The position numbers were made by a program, and so were the translations under genes. From contig JASJBF010000008.1 in assembly GCA_030066685.1 (NCBI GenBank), forward strand, positions 1 to 64,000: a DNA stretch of 64,000 bases, written 5' to 3'. Positions 1 to 9,250 of this stretch are shown here, piece after piece (position 1 is the first letter of the stretch; every line of letters starts with the position of its first letter). This DNA is from Kiloniellales bacterium. Its GTDB lineage: Bacteria; Pseudomonadota; Alphaproteobacteria; Kiloniellales; JAKSBE01. The notes below the pieces were generated by a model that was not told the origin of the DNA, ran no database searches, and saw only the letters and a list, made by a program, of their open reading frames with translations.

Positions 1-28
1 ACGGCCAGCATTATCCCGGTCCGACCCC

Positions 29-224
29 GCCACCGCCGGCGAGTGGCCACTCTCCGGCGGTGGCCCATCTTCGCCCGATGGGCCGAACCTGTCATAAGAC
101 AGGCATTATCCGATCAGATGGAATCGCTTTGCGATCCATCTGGCCGGATGTAATGACCTGACTTCAAGGCATTAGCGCACTACTTCCGGCCAGACGCGAA
201 CGCGTCTGATCGGGAATTGCGCTA
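29..224. repeat. Cluster of tandem hairpins in intergenic DNA
   Basis: No gene fits in positions 1-221. The stretch holds a series of near-perfect inverted repeats. There is an 11-bp stem at 29-39/54-64 enclosing the 12-bp palindrome GAGTGGCCACTC at 41-52. Others are an 8-bp stem at 62-69/77-84, a 6-bp stem with ATAA loop at 88-93/98-103, a 12-bp stem with one bulged A at 115-127/131-142, and an 8-bp stem at 191-198/201-208. The last lies inside an outer stem 173-179/218-224 that reaches the stop codon of the MFS gene. It could be an array of repetitive palindromic elements, a bidirectional terminator or a structured RNA. The sequence alone does not decide. Confidence 0.6.
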
Positions 225-1457
225 GCCACCGGCGCCTGCCCTCGCCAGCCTTGGTGCTCTGTAGGCTAGGGCCAGGAAAAATCCGGCGGCGGCCAGCGTG
301 TAGAGGGCCAGTGCCAGCACCTGCGCCTCCAGCCCGACGCCGAGGTCCAGCAGGCCGCCCATGAGGCCGGGCGCGAGACCGGTTGCGAAGACCATGGCGG
401 CGACCGCCAGGGCGCGAATGGCGCCGAGGTGCCCGGTGCCGTAGATCTCCGCCCAGAGGGCGCCGATCAGGGTGGTCGCGGCGCCGGCCGTAGCGCCGCC
501 CAGGGCCATGAAGGCGAGCGCGACCCAGGGCGCGTCGCCGAGTCCCAGCAGGAACAGGCCGGCGGCCATGGGCAGCAGATAGGCGGGCAAGAGGCGCGCG
601 GCGTTCCAGCGGTCGACGGCCCAGCCGAAGGCGAGCGAAGTGCCGACCGCCGCCAGGGAATACCCGGGATAGGCGGCGGCGAAGAGCGCCAGGCTCCAGC
701 CCTTGGTCTCGACCAGGTGGACCTGGTGGAAGAACACGCCGGTCAGGATGAAGGACGGCGCCAGGACCCCGGGCATCAGGGCGTAGAACAGCGGATCGCG
801 CAGGACCTCGCCGCGGGTCCAGTCGCGCGGCAGCACTTTCCCGTTGCCGCCTTCGAGTGGCACCGGATTGCGCGGCGTGCGGCCGTGCCGCAGGAGCGCA
901 AAGGCGAGCGGCAGGGCGACCAGGAGCAGGGCGCCGGCGGTCACGACCCAGGTCTCGCGCCAGCCGATCCAGAGCGCCAGGCCGACCGCCACGATGGGGA
1001 AGAGCGCCTCGCCGGCCGGAAAGCCCATGGCGGCGATGGCGATGGCCCGGCCGCGCTGGGCGTTGTACCAGCGGCCCATGGCAGTGAAGCAGAGGTGGCT
1101 CAGTAGGCCCTGGCCGAAAAGCCGCAGGCCGAAGAGGACCAGGACCAGCATGACCGGGGAGGCGACCGCGGCCATGGCCAGCGCGGTCAGGGCCAGGCCG
1201 AGGATTGTCGCCGCGGAGAGCCGGGCGAGCGGCTGGGTGTCGGCCAGCTTGCCGAGCCAGACCAGGGTCGCCGCGCTGGCCAGGGTGGCCAGGGTGTAGA
1301 GCCCGCCGAAGCCGCCGTGGCTCAGGTCGAAGGCTTCACGCAGATCGCCGGAGAAGAGCGAAATGAAGTAGGTCTGCCCGAAGCTCGAAGAGAGGCTCAG
1401 CAGAAACCCGGCCCCGAGCCAGCGCAGGTTGCTCCGCAGGAAGGAGAAGCTCAGCAT
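222..1457 (-). CDS. MFS transporter
   Basis: A 411-residue membrane protein dominated by hydrophobic segments, with the length and roughly 12-helix spacing of the major facilitator superfamily. An MFS-like loop with a Gly/Asp/Arg-rich stretch (VDRWNAARLL) follows the seventh helix. Its N-terminus (RSNLRWLGAGFLLSLSSSFGQTY) resembles the monocarboxylate/OFA-like branch, which moves small organic acids or drugs by proton exchange across the inner membrane. The substrate cannot be read from the sequence. The ATG at 1457 is the only good start before the first helix. The gene stands alone; its stop codon falls in the hairpin-rich region at the window edge, and the next gene upstream is a CoA-transferase on the same strand beyond a palindromic repeat. 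Confidence 0.85.
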   Translation of the reverse strand: MLSFSFLRSNLRWLGAGFLLSLSSSFGQTYFISLFSGDLREAFDLSHGGFGGLYTLATLASAATLVWLGKLADTQPLARLSAATILGLALTALAMAAVASPVMLVLVLFGLRLFGQGLLSHLCFTAMGRWYNAQRGRAIAIAAMGFPAGEALFPIVAVGLALWIGWRETWVVTAGALLLVALPLAFALLRHGRTPRNPVPLEGGNGKVLPRDWTRGEVLRDPLFYALMPGVLAPSFILTGVFFHQVHLVETKGWSLALFAAAYPGYSLAAVGTSLAFGWAVDRWNAARLLPAYLLPMAAGLFLLGLGDAPWVALAFMALGGATAGAATTLIGALWAEIYGTGHLGAIRALAVAAMVFATGLAPGLMGGLLDLGVGLEAQVLALALYTLAAAGFFLALAYRAPRLARAGAGG

Positions 1458-1523
1458 GCGGTGCGCAACTCAGCGGCTCGACGCGGTTCGTGAAGAGGCG
1501 GCGTCATCGGCACTCAAACCCGT

Positions 1524-1600
1524 TGTCATGCCCGGACTCGATCCGGGCATCCATGGAAACGCCGCCACCATGGATCGCCGGATCAAGTCCGGCGATGACA
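1524..1600. repeat. Dispersed palindromic repeat, copy 1
   Basis: A 77-bp imperfect inverted repeat. The left arm begins TGTCATGCCCGG and runs to CCATGG. The right arm begins CCATGGATCGCCGG and ends GGCGATGACA. Each arm also contains its own small dyad (CCCGG..CCGGG and CCGG..CCGG). In frame it reads as MPGLDPGIH and RIKSGDD, peptides typical of the short interspersed repeats scattered through alphaproteobacterial genomes. A second, diverged member lies at 47283-47367. It sits between the MFS gene and the end of the CoA-transferase gene. Confidence 0.75.
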
Positions 1601-1629
1601 GCGGTGTCGGGGATCCATGGGGAGCGACA

Positions 1630-2844
1630 TTAGATCACGCCGCCGTCCTTGAGCCCTGCGATCTCGTCGGGGCTGAGTCCGAACTCCTGCAGGACCTCGT
1701 CGGTTTGCTGGCCGCAGGTCGGCGGGGCGTGGCGGTAGTCGACCGGCGTCTCGGAGAACTTGATCGGGTTGCCGATCAGGTCGACCTCGCCGCTTCGGCT
1801 GCCGAGGTAGGGCATCTTGAGGTGCATGCCGCGGTGGACGACCTGCGGATCGGCGAAGACCTGGTCCAGGGTGTTGACCGCGCCGCAGGGCACGTGCAGG
1901 CCGGCCAGGCCGTCGACCCATTCGGCCTGGGTCTTCTTGATCGTCACCTCGGGCAAGAGGGCGTAGAGCGCTTCGCGGTTGCGCACCCGGTCGGCATTGG
2001 TCGTGAAGCGCGGGTCGGTGGCCAGGTCGGGCGCCTCGGCGAAGGCGCAGAAGCTCTGGAACTGCCGGTCGTTGCCGACCGCCAGGATGAAGTAGCCGTC
2101 GGCGCAGGGCAGGACCTTGTAGGGCACGATGTTGGGATGCTCGTTGCCCTGGCGCTTGGAGACCTTGCCCGAGGTCAGGTAGTTCAGCCCCTCGTTGACC
2201 AGCCAGGCGACCTGGGTATCGAGCAGCGCCAGGTCGACGTGCTGGCCCTTGCCGGTCTGGTGGCGGTGGTGCAGGGCGGCCAGGATCGCGCTGACCGCGT
2301 ACATGCCGCACATGACGTCGGCGATGCCGACCCCGACCTTGTAGGGCTCGCCCTCGACCGGTCCGGTCAGGCTCATGATGCCGCCCAGGCCCTGGGCCAG
2401 GTAGTCGTAGCCGGCGCGCGGCGCGTAGGGGCCGGTCTGGCCGAAGCCGGTGATCGAGCAGTAGATCAGGCCCGGGTTGGCGTCCCTCAGGTCGGCGTAG
2501 GCGAGGCCGTACTTGGCCAGGCCGCCGACCTTGAAGTTCTCCACCAGGATGTCGCAGCCGGCGATCAGCCGTCGTGCCAGTTCCTGACCTTCGGGCTTTG
2601 CGATATCAAGGGTCAAGGAGCGTTTGTTGCGGTTTGAGCTGAGGTAGTAGGCGGCCTCCGTCGAGTCCTCGCCGCCCGCGTTCTGGAGGAAGGGCGGGCC
2701 CCACTTGCGGGTGTCGTCGCCTTCGCCCGGGCGCTCGATCTTGATCACGTCGCAGCCCAGGTCGCCAAGCAGCTGCGTACAGGTCGGCCCGGCGAGGATA
2801 CGGGTCAGGTCGAAGACGCGGAGGCCGGCGAGCGGTGCGGTCAT
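1630..2844 (-). CDS. CaiB/BaiF family (family III) CoA-transferase
   Basis: A 404-residue family III CoA-transferase, which moves CoA between carboxylic acids through an aspartyl-CoA thioester. The start (MTAPLAGLRVFDLTRILAG) and the motif PTCTQLLGDLGCDVIKIERP are the family signature. The segment around GVGIADVMCG holds the expected catalytic aspartate, and the C-terminal half keeps GNPIKFSETP. The ATG at 2844 was chosen because the conserved N-terminus begins there; the frame stays open upstream without similarity. The donor and acceptor acids are unknown. It is divergent from an enoyl reductase-like oxidoreductase (3013), which suggests a joint role in degrading an acid through CoA thioesters. 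It is distinct from the formyl-CoA:oxalate transferase at 31475-32749. Confidence 0.9.
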   Translation of the reverse strand: MTAPLAGLRVFDLTRILAGPTCTQLLGDLGCDVIKIERPGEGDDTRKWGPPFLQNAGGEDSTEAAYYLSSNRNKRSLTLDIAKPEGQELARRLIAGCDILVENFKVGGLAKYGLAYADLRDANPGLIYCSITGFGQTGPYAPRAGYDYLAQGLGGIMSLTGPVEGEPYKVGVGIADVMCGMYAVSAILAALHHRHQTGKGQHVDLALLDTQVAWLVNEGLNYLTSGKVSKRQGNEHPNIVPYKVLPCADGYFILAVGNDRQFQSFCAFAEAPDLATDPRFTTNADRVRNREALYALLPEVTIKKTQAEWVDGLAGLHVPCGAVNTLDQVFADPQVVHRGMHLKMPYLGSRSGEVDLIGNPIKFSETPVDYRHAPPTCGQQTDEVLQEFGLSPDEIAGLKDGGVI

Positions 2845-3012
2845 GGCGGCGAGATCCTCGGATGACGAACTGCCCCGGGTGTTCCACGGCCGCCGCGGGG
2901 CGTCAAGCCGAAGCTGGCCGCCCTGCGGCGGGCCCCGGTCGGGCGCAACGTCTTTCGGAGGACGGCCGCTTCGCCTAGTCTGAGCCACCATGAGTTGCGA
3001 GGCGAGATCCAG

Positions 3013-3999
3013 ATGAAACAGATCCAGTTGCTGCGCCATGCCCGGCCGGACGAGGCCTGCGCCTGCATGGAGGTCGAGGACGTCGGGGCGCCGGGCGCCG
3101 GCGAGGTCGTGGTCGCGATCGAGGCCGCGGCGATCAACCCGGCCGACCTCTTGAGCTTCGAGGGCCGCTACCCCGGGCCCGAGACCCTGCCGGCCCCGGT
3201 CGGGATCGAAGGCGCCGGCCGCGTTGTCGAGGCCGGGCCGGGTGTCGAGGGCCTGGCGCCGGGCGACAAGGTGATGAGCCTGTCGCGGGCCAACTGGTCC
3301 GAGCGGCTGCGCCTGCCGGCGGCCCAGGTGGTCAAGCTGCCCGAGGCCCTGGACATCCGGCAGGCCGCGATGCTCAAGGCTAACCCACCCTCGGCGCACC
3401 TCATGCTCAAGGACTACGTCGAGCTGCAAGAGGGCGACTGGGTGATCCAGAACGCCGCCAACTCGGCGGTCGGCCGCCATGTGATCCGCCTCGCCCGGGC
3501 CCGCGGCGTCAAGACGGTCAACGTCGTGCGCCGGGACTCCCTGATCCCCGAGCTCACCGGCTTCGGCGCCGATCTCGTGGTGGTGGAAGGCGCCGACCTT
3601 GCCGAGCGCGTGCGCGCCGAGACCGGCGCCGAGGCGCCGATCCGCCTGGCGATCGACGCGGTCGGCGGCAGCGCCTGCGAGCATCTGGCGGACTGCCTCT
3701 CCGAGGGCGGGATGGTGGTCAACTACGGCTTCCTCTCCGGCGAGGCCTGCCGGATCACGCCCGCGCACCTGATCATCAAGGGCCTCACATTAACCGGCTT
3801 CTGGCTGTATGGCTTCATGCGCGCCGCCGACCGTTCGGAGATCCAGGCGCTCTACGACGAGATGTCCCAGCGCTTCATCGACGGCACCCTGGACGTGCCG
3901 ATCGAAGCCCAGTACGGCCTGGACGAGATCGCCAAGGCCCTGGCCCACGCCCACAGCGAAGGCCGCGGCGGCAAGATCCTCCTGCGCCCCAGCGGCTGA
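3013..3999 (+). CDS. Zinc-independent alcohol dehydrogenase / 2-enoyl thioester reductase-like protein
   Basis: A 328-residue MDR-superfamily oxidoreductase. The N-terminal GroES-like domain contains AINPADLLSFEGRYPG and GIEGAGRVVEAG. The nucleotide-binding domain carries QNAANSAVGRHVIRLAR near residue 150. This Asn-rich variant is typical of the mitochondrial-type trans-2-enoyl-thioester reductase (MECR/Etr1) and quinone oxidoreductase groups, which use NADPH and lack the catalytic zinc cysteines. The ATG at 3013 follows a purine-rich GAGGCGAG; an in-frame TTG at 2995 is less likely. The adjacent divergent CoA-transferase fits an enoyl-CoA substrate, but this is inference. Confidence 0.85.
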   Translation: MKQIQLLRHARPDEACACMEVEDVGAPGAGEVVVAIEAAAINPADLLSFEGRYPGPETLPAPVGIEGAGRVVEAGPGVEGLAPGDKVMSLSRANWSERLRLPAAQVVKLPEALDIRQAAMLKANPPSAHLMLKDYVELQEGDWVIQNAANSAVGRHVIRLARARGVKTVNVVRRDSLIPELTGFGADLVVVEGADLAERVRAETGAEAPIRLAIDAVGGSACEHLADCLSEGGMVVNYGFLSGEACRITPAHLIIKGLTLTGFWLYGFMRAADRSEIQALYDEMSQRFIDGTLDVPIEAQYGLDEIAKALAHAHSEGRGGKILLRPSG

Positions 4000-4019
4000 T
4001 CCGGCCGGAGAGGCGGTCC

Positions 4020-4268
4020 ATGCTGAAGGAGGTCCCCGTGCCGATCGCCGAGATCTACGTCCCCGCCCGGCTGCGCGGGACCCTGGATGCGGCCAAGGTC
4101 GAGACCCTGGCCGAGGACATTTTGGAGCACGGCCAGCAGACCGCGATCTCGGTGCGCAAGGGGGATAACCGCTACGTCCTGGTGTCCGGTCTGCACCGCC
4201 TCGAGGCTTGCAAGGCCCTCGGCGAGGCCACGATCAAGGCGATCATCGTCCGCGCCCGGCAGTTCTGA
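4020..4268 (+). CDS. Small stand-alone ParB/sulfiredoxin-like domain protein
   Basis: An 82-residue protein made of a single ParB N-terminal-like domain. It has a start IAEIYVPARLRG, a helix KVETLAEDILEHGQQTAISVRK, a strand RYVLVSG and the diagnostic GLHRLEACKALGE, the counterpart of the ParB box-II motif that binds CTP in full-length ParB. There is no helix-turn-helix or dimerisation domain, so it is not a partition protein. Its role is unknown. An in-frame GTG at 4038 is preceded by a perfect AAGGAGGT (4026-4033) and may be the real start, giving 76 residues. It lies 20 bp after the oxidoreductase, and its 3' end overlaps the convergent DUF1194 gene by 26 bp. Confidence 0.75.
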   Translation: MLKEVPVPIAEIYVPARLRGTLDAAKVETLAEDILEHGQQTAISVRKGDNRYVLVSGLHRLEACKALGEATIKAIIVRARQF

Positions 4269-4989
4269 CCTTTGGGGTCGGGCCGCCGGGCCCTGCGACC
4301 TCCAGCAGCAGCTTCTTGCGCACGGCCTCGGCGAAGCTCTCGCGGTTGTCGGCGGTAACCACGAAAGCGCCGGGGCCGCCGATGATCAGCCGCTCGAAGG
4401 CTTCCTCCAAGTCGTAGCTGATCGGCCGGCCGCTGCTGCAGTGGCGGCAGAGGATCGCCAGGCCGTTGATCACGATGCCGGCAGCGACCGCTGAGTCCCG
4501 CGCCACGGTGATCGGGATGCCGCCCCAGTTGTTGGCGCTGTCGCCGGAGAAGTCGATGACCCTGCGGAAGCCCTTTATGTCGTTGCCGTCGATCAGGGCC
4601 TGGCCGGCGGCGAGGGCATTGCCGATGGCGTTGCGCCCGAAGGCCAGGCGCGGCGTCGCCATCAGCTTCTCCGCGAAGGCCGCCGCGCTCTCGGCGCCGT
4701 CGATAATGGCCCAGGGCACCACGACCTCCTGCGAGTCCACGGCACCCCACTCGACATAGGTCACCGCGATCCGCTGCTCGTAGCCCTGGGCGATCGCGGC
4801 GATTACCTGGGGATGAGTGATGGCGTCGGCGTAGCCCTGGCGCTGGAAGAGGATCTCGGCGTCGTCGATCGAGCCCGAGGCGTCCGCCAGGAGAACCAGC
4901 TCGACGTCCACCGCCTCGGCCCCCACCGCCGGCCGGACGAGGAAGGTGCCGAGCAGCACCAACGCAAAGAGTTTTCTGAACAGCTCCAT
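4243..4989 (-). CDS. DUF1194 family protein, secreted VWA-like domain
   Basis: A 248-residue protein with a cleavable signal peptide (ELFRKLFALVLLGTFLV then AVGAEA) and one von Willebrand A-like domain. The metal-ion site motif DASGS sits about residue 34, and VIDFSGDSANN matches the second conserved block of DUF1194. Length and order agree with the family, which is common in alphaproteobacteria and has no settled function; periplasmic metal-dependent protein binding is a guess from the fold. Start at 4989 is the first ATG giving an intact signal peptide. The gene lies downstream of RuvX on the same strand, with about 95 bp between them. Confidence 0.85.
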   Translation of the reverse strand: MELFRKLFALVLLGTFLVRPAVGAEAVDVELVLLADASGSIDDAEILFQRQGYADAITHPQVIAAIAQGYEQRIAVTYVEWGAVDSQEVVVPWAIIDGAESAAAFAEKLMATPRLAFGRNAIGNALAAGQALIDGNDIKGFRRVIDFSGDSANNWGGIPITVARDSAVAAGIVINGLAILCRHCSSGRPISYDLEEAFERLIIGGPGAFVVTADNRESFAEAVRKKLLLEVAGPGGPTPKVRTAGRGR

Positions 4990-5084
4990 CGGCCCGCTAC
5001 CTTCGCCTCTTTCCTGTGTGAAAGCGCAGACTAGCCGATCGGTAGCGGCCGGATAAGCGAGGATCTGCGACCTGGCACCCCGCC

Positions 5085-5576
5085 TCAACCGTCCGGCTGC
5101 TGCCGGTTCTCGGCGAGCGCGTCCAGAGCGCCCTGCAGGATGTAGGCCGCGGCCAGCTTGTCGACCACCTCGGCCCGGCGTGCCCGGGTCATGTCGGCCT
5201 CCTCGACCAGCAAGCGTTCGACCGCCGCGGTCGAGAGCCGTTCGTCCCAGAGCGCAACCGGCAGGGTCATCCCGGCCTCCGCCTCCAGGTTGCGTGCGAA
5301 CTGCCGGGTCGACTGGCAGCGCGGGCCCTCGCTGCCGTCCATGTTGACCGGCAGGCCGAGCACCAGACCCGCGACCTCCCGCTCGGCGACGATCGCAGCC
5401 AGGGCAGCGGCGTCCACGCGGAACTTGCCGCGGCGCAGGGTCTTCAGGGGTGAGGCCAGGCTGCGGTCGCGGTCCGAGATCGCCAGCCCGATGGTCTTCT
5501 CGCCGAGGTCGAGGCCGAGCAGCCGGCCCCGGGCGGGCAGGGCGTCCGCGAAGTCGGCAAGGGCGAGGATGGTCAC
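5085..5576 (-). CDS. ruvX: Putative pre-16S rRNA nuclease / Holliday junction resolvase-like protein RuvX (YqgF)
   Basis: A 163-residue RNase H-fold protein. Characteristic blocks are [17 protein letters not shown] near residue 18 with the first metal-binding Asp, [16 protein letters not shown] near residue 93, [15 protein letters not shown] with the conserved Glu, and [12 protein letters not shown] with the last acidic residue. All match YqgF/RuvX, which processes the 5' end of 16S rRNA precursor in E. coli and is universally conserved. It is divergent from gatC, sharing about 175 bp of upstream DNA. Confidence 0.95.
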   Translation of the reverse strand: MTILALADFADALPARGRLLGLDLGEKTIGLAISDRDRSLASPLKTLRRGKFRVDAAALAAIVAEREVAGLVLGLPVNMDGSEGPRCQSTRQFARNLEAEAGMTLPVALWDERLSTAAVERLLVEEADMTRARRAEVVDKLAAAYILQGALDALAENRQQPDG

Positions 5577-5752
5577 GGCGGTCTGGCCTCCGGCTGGACT
5601 TATAGGCTTGCGCGCGCCCGGGCGGCAAGTCGGCGGGCGGACGGCTTGCCCCCGGCCCGGCGCGGGTGATAGGTTCCGCGCGCTTCGGGCCGCCGGAGGT
5701 CGCCTTGGCTGGGGCGCCCGGTGGCCGCCTTCGCCGCTCTGGAGTCAAGGCC

Positions 5753-6040
5753 ATGTCCGTCGACAGGGACACCGTCGCGCAGATCGCCAAGCTCGCCCGG
5801 ATCCGCATCGAGGCCGAGCAGATGGAGCCCCTGGCGGCCGAGCTCTCCAACATCCTGGGCTGGATCGAACAGCTGAACGAGCTCGACACCGAAGGCGTCG
5901 CGCCCATGACCTCGGTGGTCGAGGTCGAGGCGCCGCTGCGCAAAGACGCGGTCACCGACGGCGATTGCCGCGACCAGGTCCTGGCCAACGCGCCGGAGGC
6001 GGCCGAGGGCTTCTTCCTGGTGCCCAAGGTCGTGGAATAG
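5753..6040 (+). CDS. gatC: Aspartyl/glutamyl-tRNA(Asn/Gln) amidotransferase subunit C
   Basis: A 95-residue GatC, the small linker subunit of the tRNA-dependent amidotransferase that converts Glu-tRNA(Gln) or Asp-tRNA(Asn) to the correctly charged form. The N-terminus [18 protein letters not shown] and the central [18 protein letters not shown] are standard, as is the ending [12 protein letters not shown] 5753 was chosen because the family begins there; the upstream frame reads through non-conserved sequence. It is followed 10 bp later by gatA. Confidence 0.95.
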   Translation: MSVDRDTVAQIAKLARIRIEAEQMEPLAAELSNILGWIEQLNELDTEGVAPMTSVVEVEAPLRKDAVTDGDCRDQVLANAPEAAEGFFLVPKVVE

Positions 6041-6050
6041 GGCAGCCGGC

Positions 6051-7523
6051 ATGAGCGAGCTCACCAAGCTGACCATCGCCGAGGCCCGCGACGCGGTCGC
6101 CAGCGGCGAGCTGACCGCCGCCGAGCTGACCGAAGCGCACATCGCGGCGGTCGAGAAGGTGCGGCCCCTCAACGCCTTCCTGGTAGAGACCCCGGACAAG
6201 GCCCTGGAGATGGCCAAGGCCGCCGATGCCAGGCGCGGCAGCGCCGAGGCCGGCGTGCTCAACGGCATCCCCCTGGCGATCAAGGACCTCTTCTGCACCG
6301 AGGGAATCCAGACAACCGCCGGCTCGCGCATCCTCGAGGGCTTCACGCCGACCTACGAATCGACCGTCTCCGCCAAGCTCTGGCGGGAAGGTGCGGTGAT
6401 GCTCGGCAAGGCCAACATGGACGAGTTCGCCATGGGCTCTTCCAACATGACCAGCGCCTTCGGTCCGGTCGAAAGCCCCTGGCGCCGGCCCGGCGACAAC
6501 CGGGCGCTCGTTCCGGGGGGGTCCTCCGGCGGCTCGGCGGCGGCGGTGGCGGCGCGCTGCGCCCTGGGCGCGACCGGCACCGACACCGGCGGCTCGATCC
6601 GCCAGCCGGCCGCCTTCGTCGGGATCGTCGGCTTCAAGCCGACCTATGGCCGCTGCTCGCGCTGGGGCCTGGTCGCCTTCGCGTCCTCGCTCGATCAGGC
6701 CGGGCCGATGACCCGGACGGTGCGGGACTCGGCGATCATGCTGCGCGCCATGGCCGGCCATGACCCCAAGGACTCGACCAGCGTGGACCGCCCCGTGCCC
6801 GACTACGAGGCGGCGCTGACCGGGGACGTGCGCGGCCTCAAGGTCGGCGTCCCCAAGGAGTACCGGATGGAGGGCATGCCGGAGGAGATCGAGACCCTGT
6901 GGCGCCAGGGCATCGACTGGCTGAAGGCGGCCGGGGCCGAGACCGTCGACATCTCCCTGCCGCACACCAAGTACGCCCTGCCGACCTACTACATCGTCGC
7001 GCCCGCCGAAGCCTCGTCCAACCTGGCGCGCTACGACGGCGTGCGCTACGGCCTGCGCGAGCCGGGCGAGAGCCTGGACGAGATGTACGAGGCGACCCGC
7101 GGCACCGGCTTCGGCGCCGAGGTCAAGCGCCGGGTCCTGATCGGGACCTACGTGCTCTCGGCCGGCTACTACGACGCCTACTACAACAAGGCCCGGCGGG
7201 TGCGGACCTTGATCCTCAACGACTTCCGGCAAGCCTATGAAAAGGTGGACGTCATTCTGACGCCGACCGCCCCGAGCGAGGCCTTCGCCGTGGGCGAGAA
7301 GATGGACGATCCCATCGCCATGTACCTCAACGACGTCTTCACCGTGCCCTCCAGCCTGGCCGGCCTGCCGGCCGTCTCGGTGCCCGCCGGCCTGGGCGCC
7401 GAGGGCCTGCCGCTGGGCCTGCAGCTGATCGGCCGCGCCTTCGACGAGGAGACCGTGCTGCGGGTCGCCGACGTGCTGGAACAAGCCGCCGGCTTCGACG
7501 CCGAGCCGGCCTTCCTAGCTTAA
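6051..7523 (+). CDS. gatA: Aspartyl/glutamyl-tRNA(Asn/Gln) amidotransferase subunit A
   Basis: A 490-residue amidase-signature enzyme, the glutaminase subunit of GatCAB. The Lys-Ser-Ser triad is visible: AIKDLFC supplies the Lys, [13 protein letters not shown] the first Ser and [12 protein letters not shown] the nucleophilic Ser. Length and the C-terminal [18 protein letters not shown] are typical. It is translated with gatC (10-bp gap). gatB is about 2 kb downstream, after two oppositely oriented exporter genes. The stop codon lies 3 bp from the stop of the convergent DMT transporter. Confidence 0.97.
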   Translation: MSELTKLTIAEARDAVASGELTAAELTEAHIAAVEKVRPLNAFLVETPDKALEMAKAADARRGSAEAGVLNGIPLAIKDLFCTEGIQTTAGSRILEGFTPTYESTVSAKLWREGAVMLGKANMDEFAMGSSNMTSAFGPVESPWRRPGDNRALVPGGSSGGSAAAVAARCALGATGTDTGGSIRQPAAFVGIVGFKPTYGRCSRWGLVAFASSLDQAGPMTRTVRDSAIMLRAMAGHDPKDSTSVDRPVPDYEAALTGDVRGLKVGVPKEYRMEGMPEEIETLWRQGIDWLKAAGAETVDISLPHTKYALPTYYIVAPAEASSNLARYDGVRYGLREPGESLDEMYEATRGTGFGAEVKRRVLIGTYVLSAGYYDAYYNKARRVRTLILNDFRQAYEKVDVILTPTAPSEAFAVGEKMDDPIAMYLNDVFTVPSSLAGLPAVSVPAGLGAEGLPLGLQLIGRAFDEETVLRVADVLEQAAGFDAEPAFLA

Positions 7524-7526
7524 ACC

Positions 7527-8510
7527 CTATCGGTTCGGGGGCAGGGGGCGGCGGGCGGCGAGGAGGCGGCCGAGCGAGGCCTCGCGGGCGAAGACCATCA
7601 GGCCGGCGCCGACGATCAGCGCGATGCCGAGGACGGCGGTGAGGTCCGGCCAGTCACCCCAAAGGACGATCCCCCAGGTCGCGGAGAGCGGGACGGCGAC
7701 GTACTCGAAGGGGGCCACGACGGTGGCCTCGGCGATCCTATAGGCCTGTGAGAGCAGGTAGGCGGCGGCGGCGATCAGGACGCCGCAGAGCAGGATCAGC
7801 AGGGCGTCCTCCCGACCCGGCCAGACCCAGGCCCGGAACAGGAACTCGAGGCTCGGCTCGCCCGAGCCGGCGAAGCGGCCGTCACCGATCGCCAGGCCGG
7901 TCGCGCCGCTGACCACCACGAAGGTCAGCTGGACGTAGAAGGCCATGGCCGAGGCCCTGTCGGTCGCGCCGAGCCGCCGGGTCAGGATCTGCATGCTGGC
8001 GTAGCAGAAGGCGGCCAGCACCGGCAGCAGCGCGACCGGATTGATGGCGCCCTCGCCGGGACGCAGCATGACCATCACGCCGCAGAGCCCCGCCAGGACC
8101 GCGAGCCAACGGCGCGGGCCGACCCGCTCGCCGAGAAAGGGCACCGAGAGTGCGGTGATGAAGAGGGGGGCCACGAAGAAGATCGCGATGGTCTCGGCCA
8201 GCGGCATGGCCGCGAGCGCCAGGAAGTAGGAGAGGTTGGCCACGACCAGTAAGAGCGCGCGCGCCAGGTGCAGGCCCGGCCGTCGGCTGCGCAGCAGGCC
8301 CCAGCCGCCCTCCAGCCGGACCATGATCAGTGTCAGCACGACAGCGACGACGGCCCGACCCAGGATCACCTGGTGCAGCGAATAGTCGCCGCTCAGCCAT
8401 TTGATGATGGCGTCCTGGGCGGAGAGCAGGGCCATGCCGGCGAGCACGCAGGCGATGCCTCTTGCCTGCGATTGCGATATCGTTGTCGCCGTCACGAGGT
8501 TGCCCTGCAT
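7527..8510 (-). CDS. DMT-superfamily (EamA) transporter
   Basis: A 327-residue membrane protein with about ten hydrophobic helices arranged as two EamA repeats. The first starts at ACVLAGMALLSAQDAIIKWLSGDYS and the second near NPVALLPVLAAFCYASMQILTRR. Such proteins usually export small metabolites; the substrate is unknown. Start is the ATG at 8510 after a purine-rich leader. It is oriented against gatA and forms, with the LysE-type gene, a two-gene insert between gatA and gatB. Confidence 0.88.
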   Translation of the reverse strand: MQGNLVTATTISQSQARGIACVLAGMALLSAQDAIIKWLSGDYSLHQVILGRAVVAVVLTLIMVRLEGGWGLLRSRRPGLHLARALLLVVANLSYFLALAAMPLAETIAIFFVAPLFITALSVPFLGERVGPRRWLAVLAGLCGVMVMLRPGEGAINPVALLPVLAAFCYASMQILTRRLGATDRASAMAFYVQLTFVVVSGATGLAIGDGRFAGSGEPSLEFLFRAWVWPGREDALLILLCGVLIAAAAYLLSQAYRIAEATVVAPFEYVAVPLSATWGIVLWGDWPDLTAVLGIALIVGAGLMVFAREASLGRLLAARRPLPPNR

Positions 8511-8653
8511 GCCGTTGAAACCCTAGGGCGCAAGCCTTAGCACAGCCGCGACCCGTTCTCGTGCCGGAAAGCGGCCCGGCTCCGTCGTCGCTTGGACAGG
8601 CTCGAGGTCGGCGCGCGCTCCGTCGCCGGGAGGGAACTGGTCCTCGACGGGAC

Positions 8654-9250
8654 CTAGACGAAGATCAGGACCACGGAAACGGCGGTGAGGGCGCCGAGGC
8701 AGAGGTTGAAGACGCGCAGGGTCCGGTCGGACTTGAGCAGGCCGCCTATGGCGGTGCCGAAGCCGGCCCAGACCGCGGAGCAGGGGAAGGCCACGGCGCC
8801 GAAGACCAGGGCAATCATCACGGCGTTGGCCAGGGGCGAGAGCTCCAGGCTGGAGAAGGCGCTGACCGCGCCGATGGCGATTACCCAGGCCTTGGGGTTG
8901 ACCCACTGGAAGGCGGCGGCCTGGAGGAAGGTCAGGGGCCGGCCGCCGGCCCGGCCCTCGCGCGGCCGCTCGGCGGTCGCGATCCGCCAGGCGAGGTAGA
9001 GCAGGTAGGCGGAGCCCACGACCTTCAGGCCATCGTGCAGGACCGGCAGCGCCTGGAAGGCCGCGCCCAGCCCCAGGCCGACGGCGACCACCAAGACCGG
9101 AAAGCCCAGGGTGATGCCCAGCAGGTGCGGCAAGGTTCGGCGGAAGCCGAAGGTCGCGCCCGAGGCGGTGACCATCACCACGTTCGGCCCCGGCGTGATC
9201 GAGGTCGAGACGCAGAAGGTCAGCAGCGGCCCCAGAAGCTCGGGCATCAT
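8654..9250 (-). CDS. LysE/RhtB-family amino acid exporter
   Basis: A 198-residue inner-membrane exporter. The hallmark N-terminal sequence LLTFCVSTSITPGPNVVMVTASG contains the conserved PGPN of the LysE family. Further helices and the block FQWVNPKAWVIAIGAVSAF fit RhtB-type homoserine/threonine efflux proteins. The start at 9250 (two consecutive ATG codons) places the PGPN motif about 19 residues in, as in relatives; an upstream ATG at 9289 would add a non-conserved 13 residues. The substrate is probably an amino acid but cannot be named. Confidence 0.88.
   Translation of the reverse strand: MMPELLGPLLTFCVSTSITPGPNVVMVTASGATFGFRRTLPHLLGITLGFPVLVVAVGLGLGAAFQALPVLHDGLKVVGSAYLLYLAWRIATAERPREGRAGGRPLTFLQAAAFQWVNPKAWVIAIGAVSAFSSLELSPLANAVMIALVFGAVAFPCSAVWAGFGTAIGGLLKSDRTLRVFNLCLGALTAVSVVLIFV

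Noticed and set aside
4020-4268. Chromosome partition protein ParB
   Set aside because: Only the N-terminal domain is present, with no DNA-binding or dimer domain and no parA or parS nearby.
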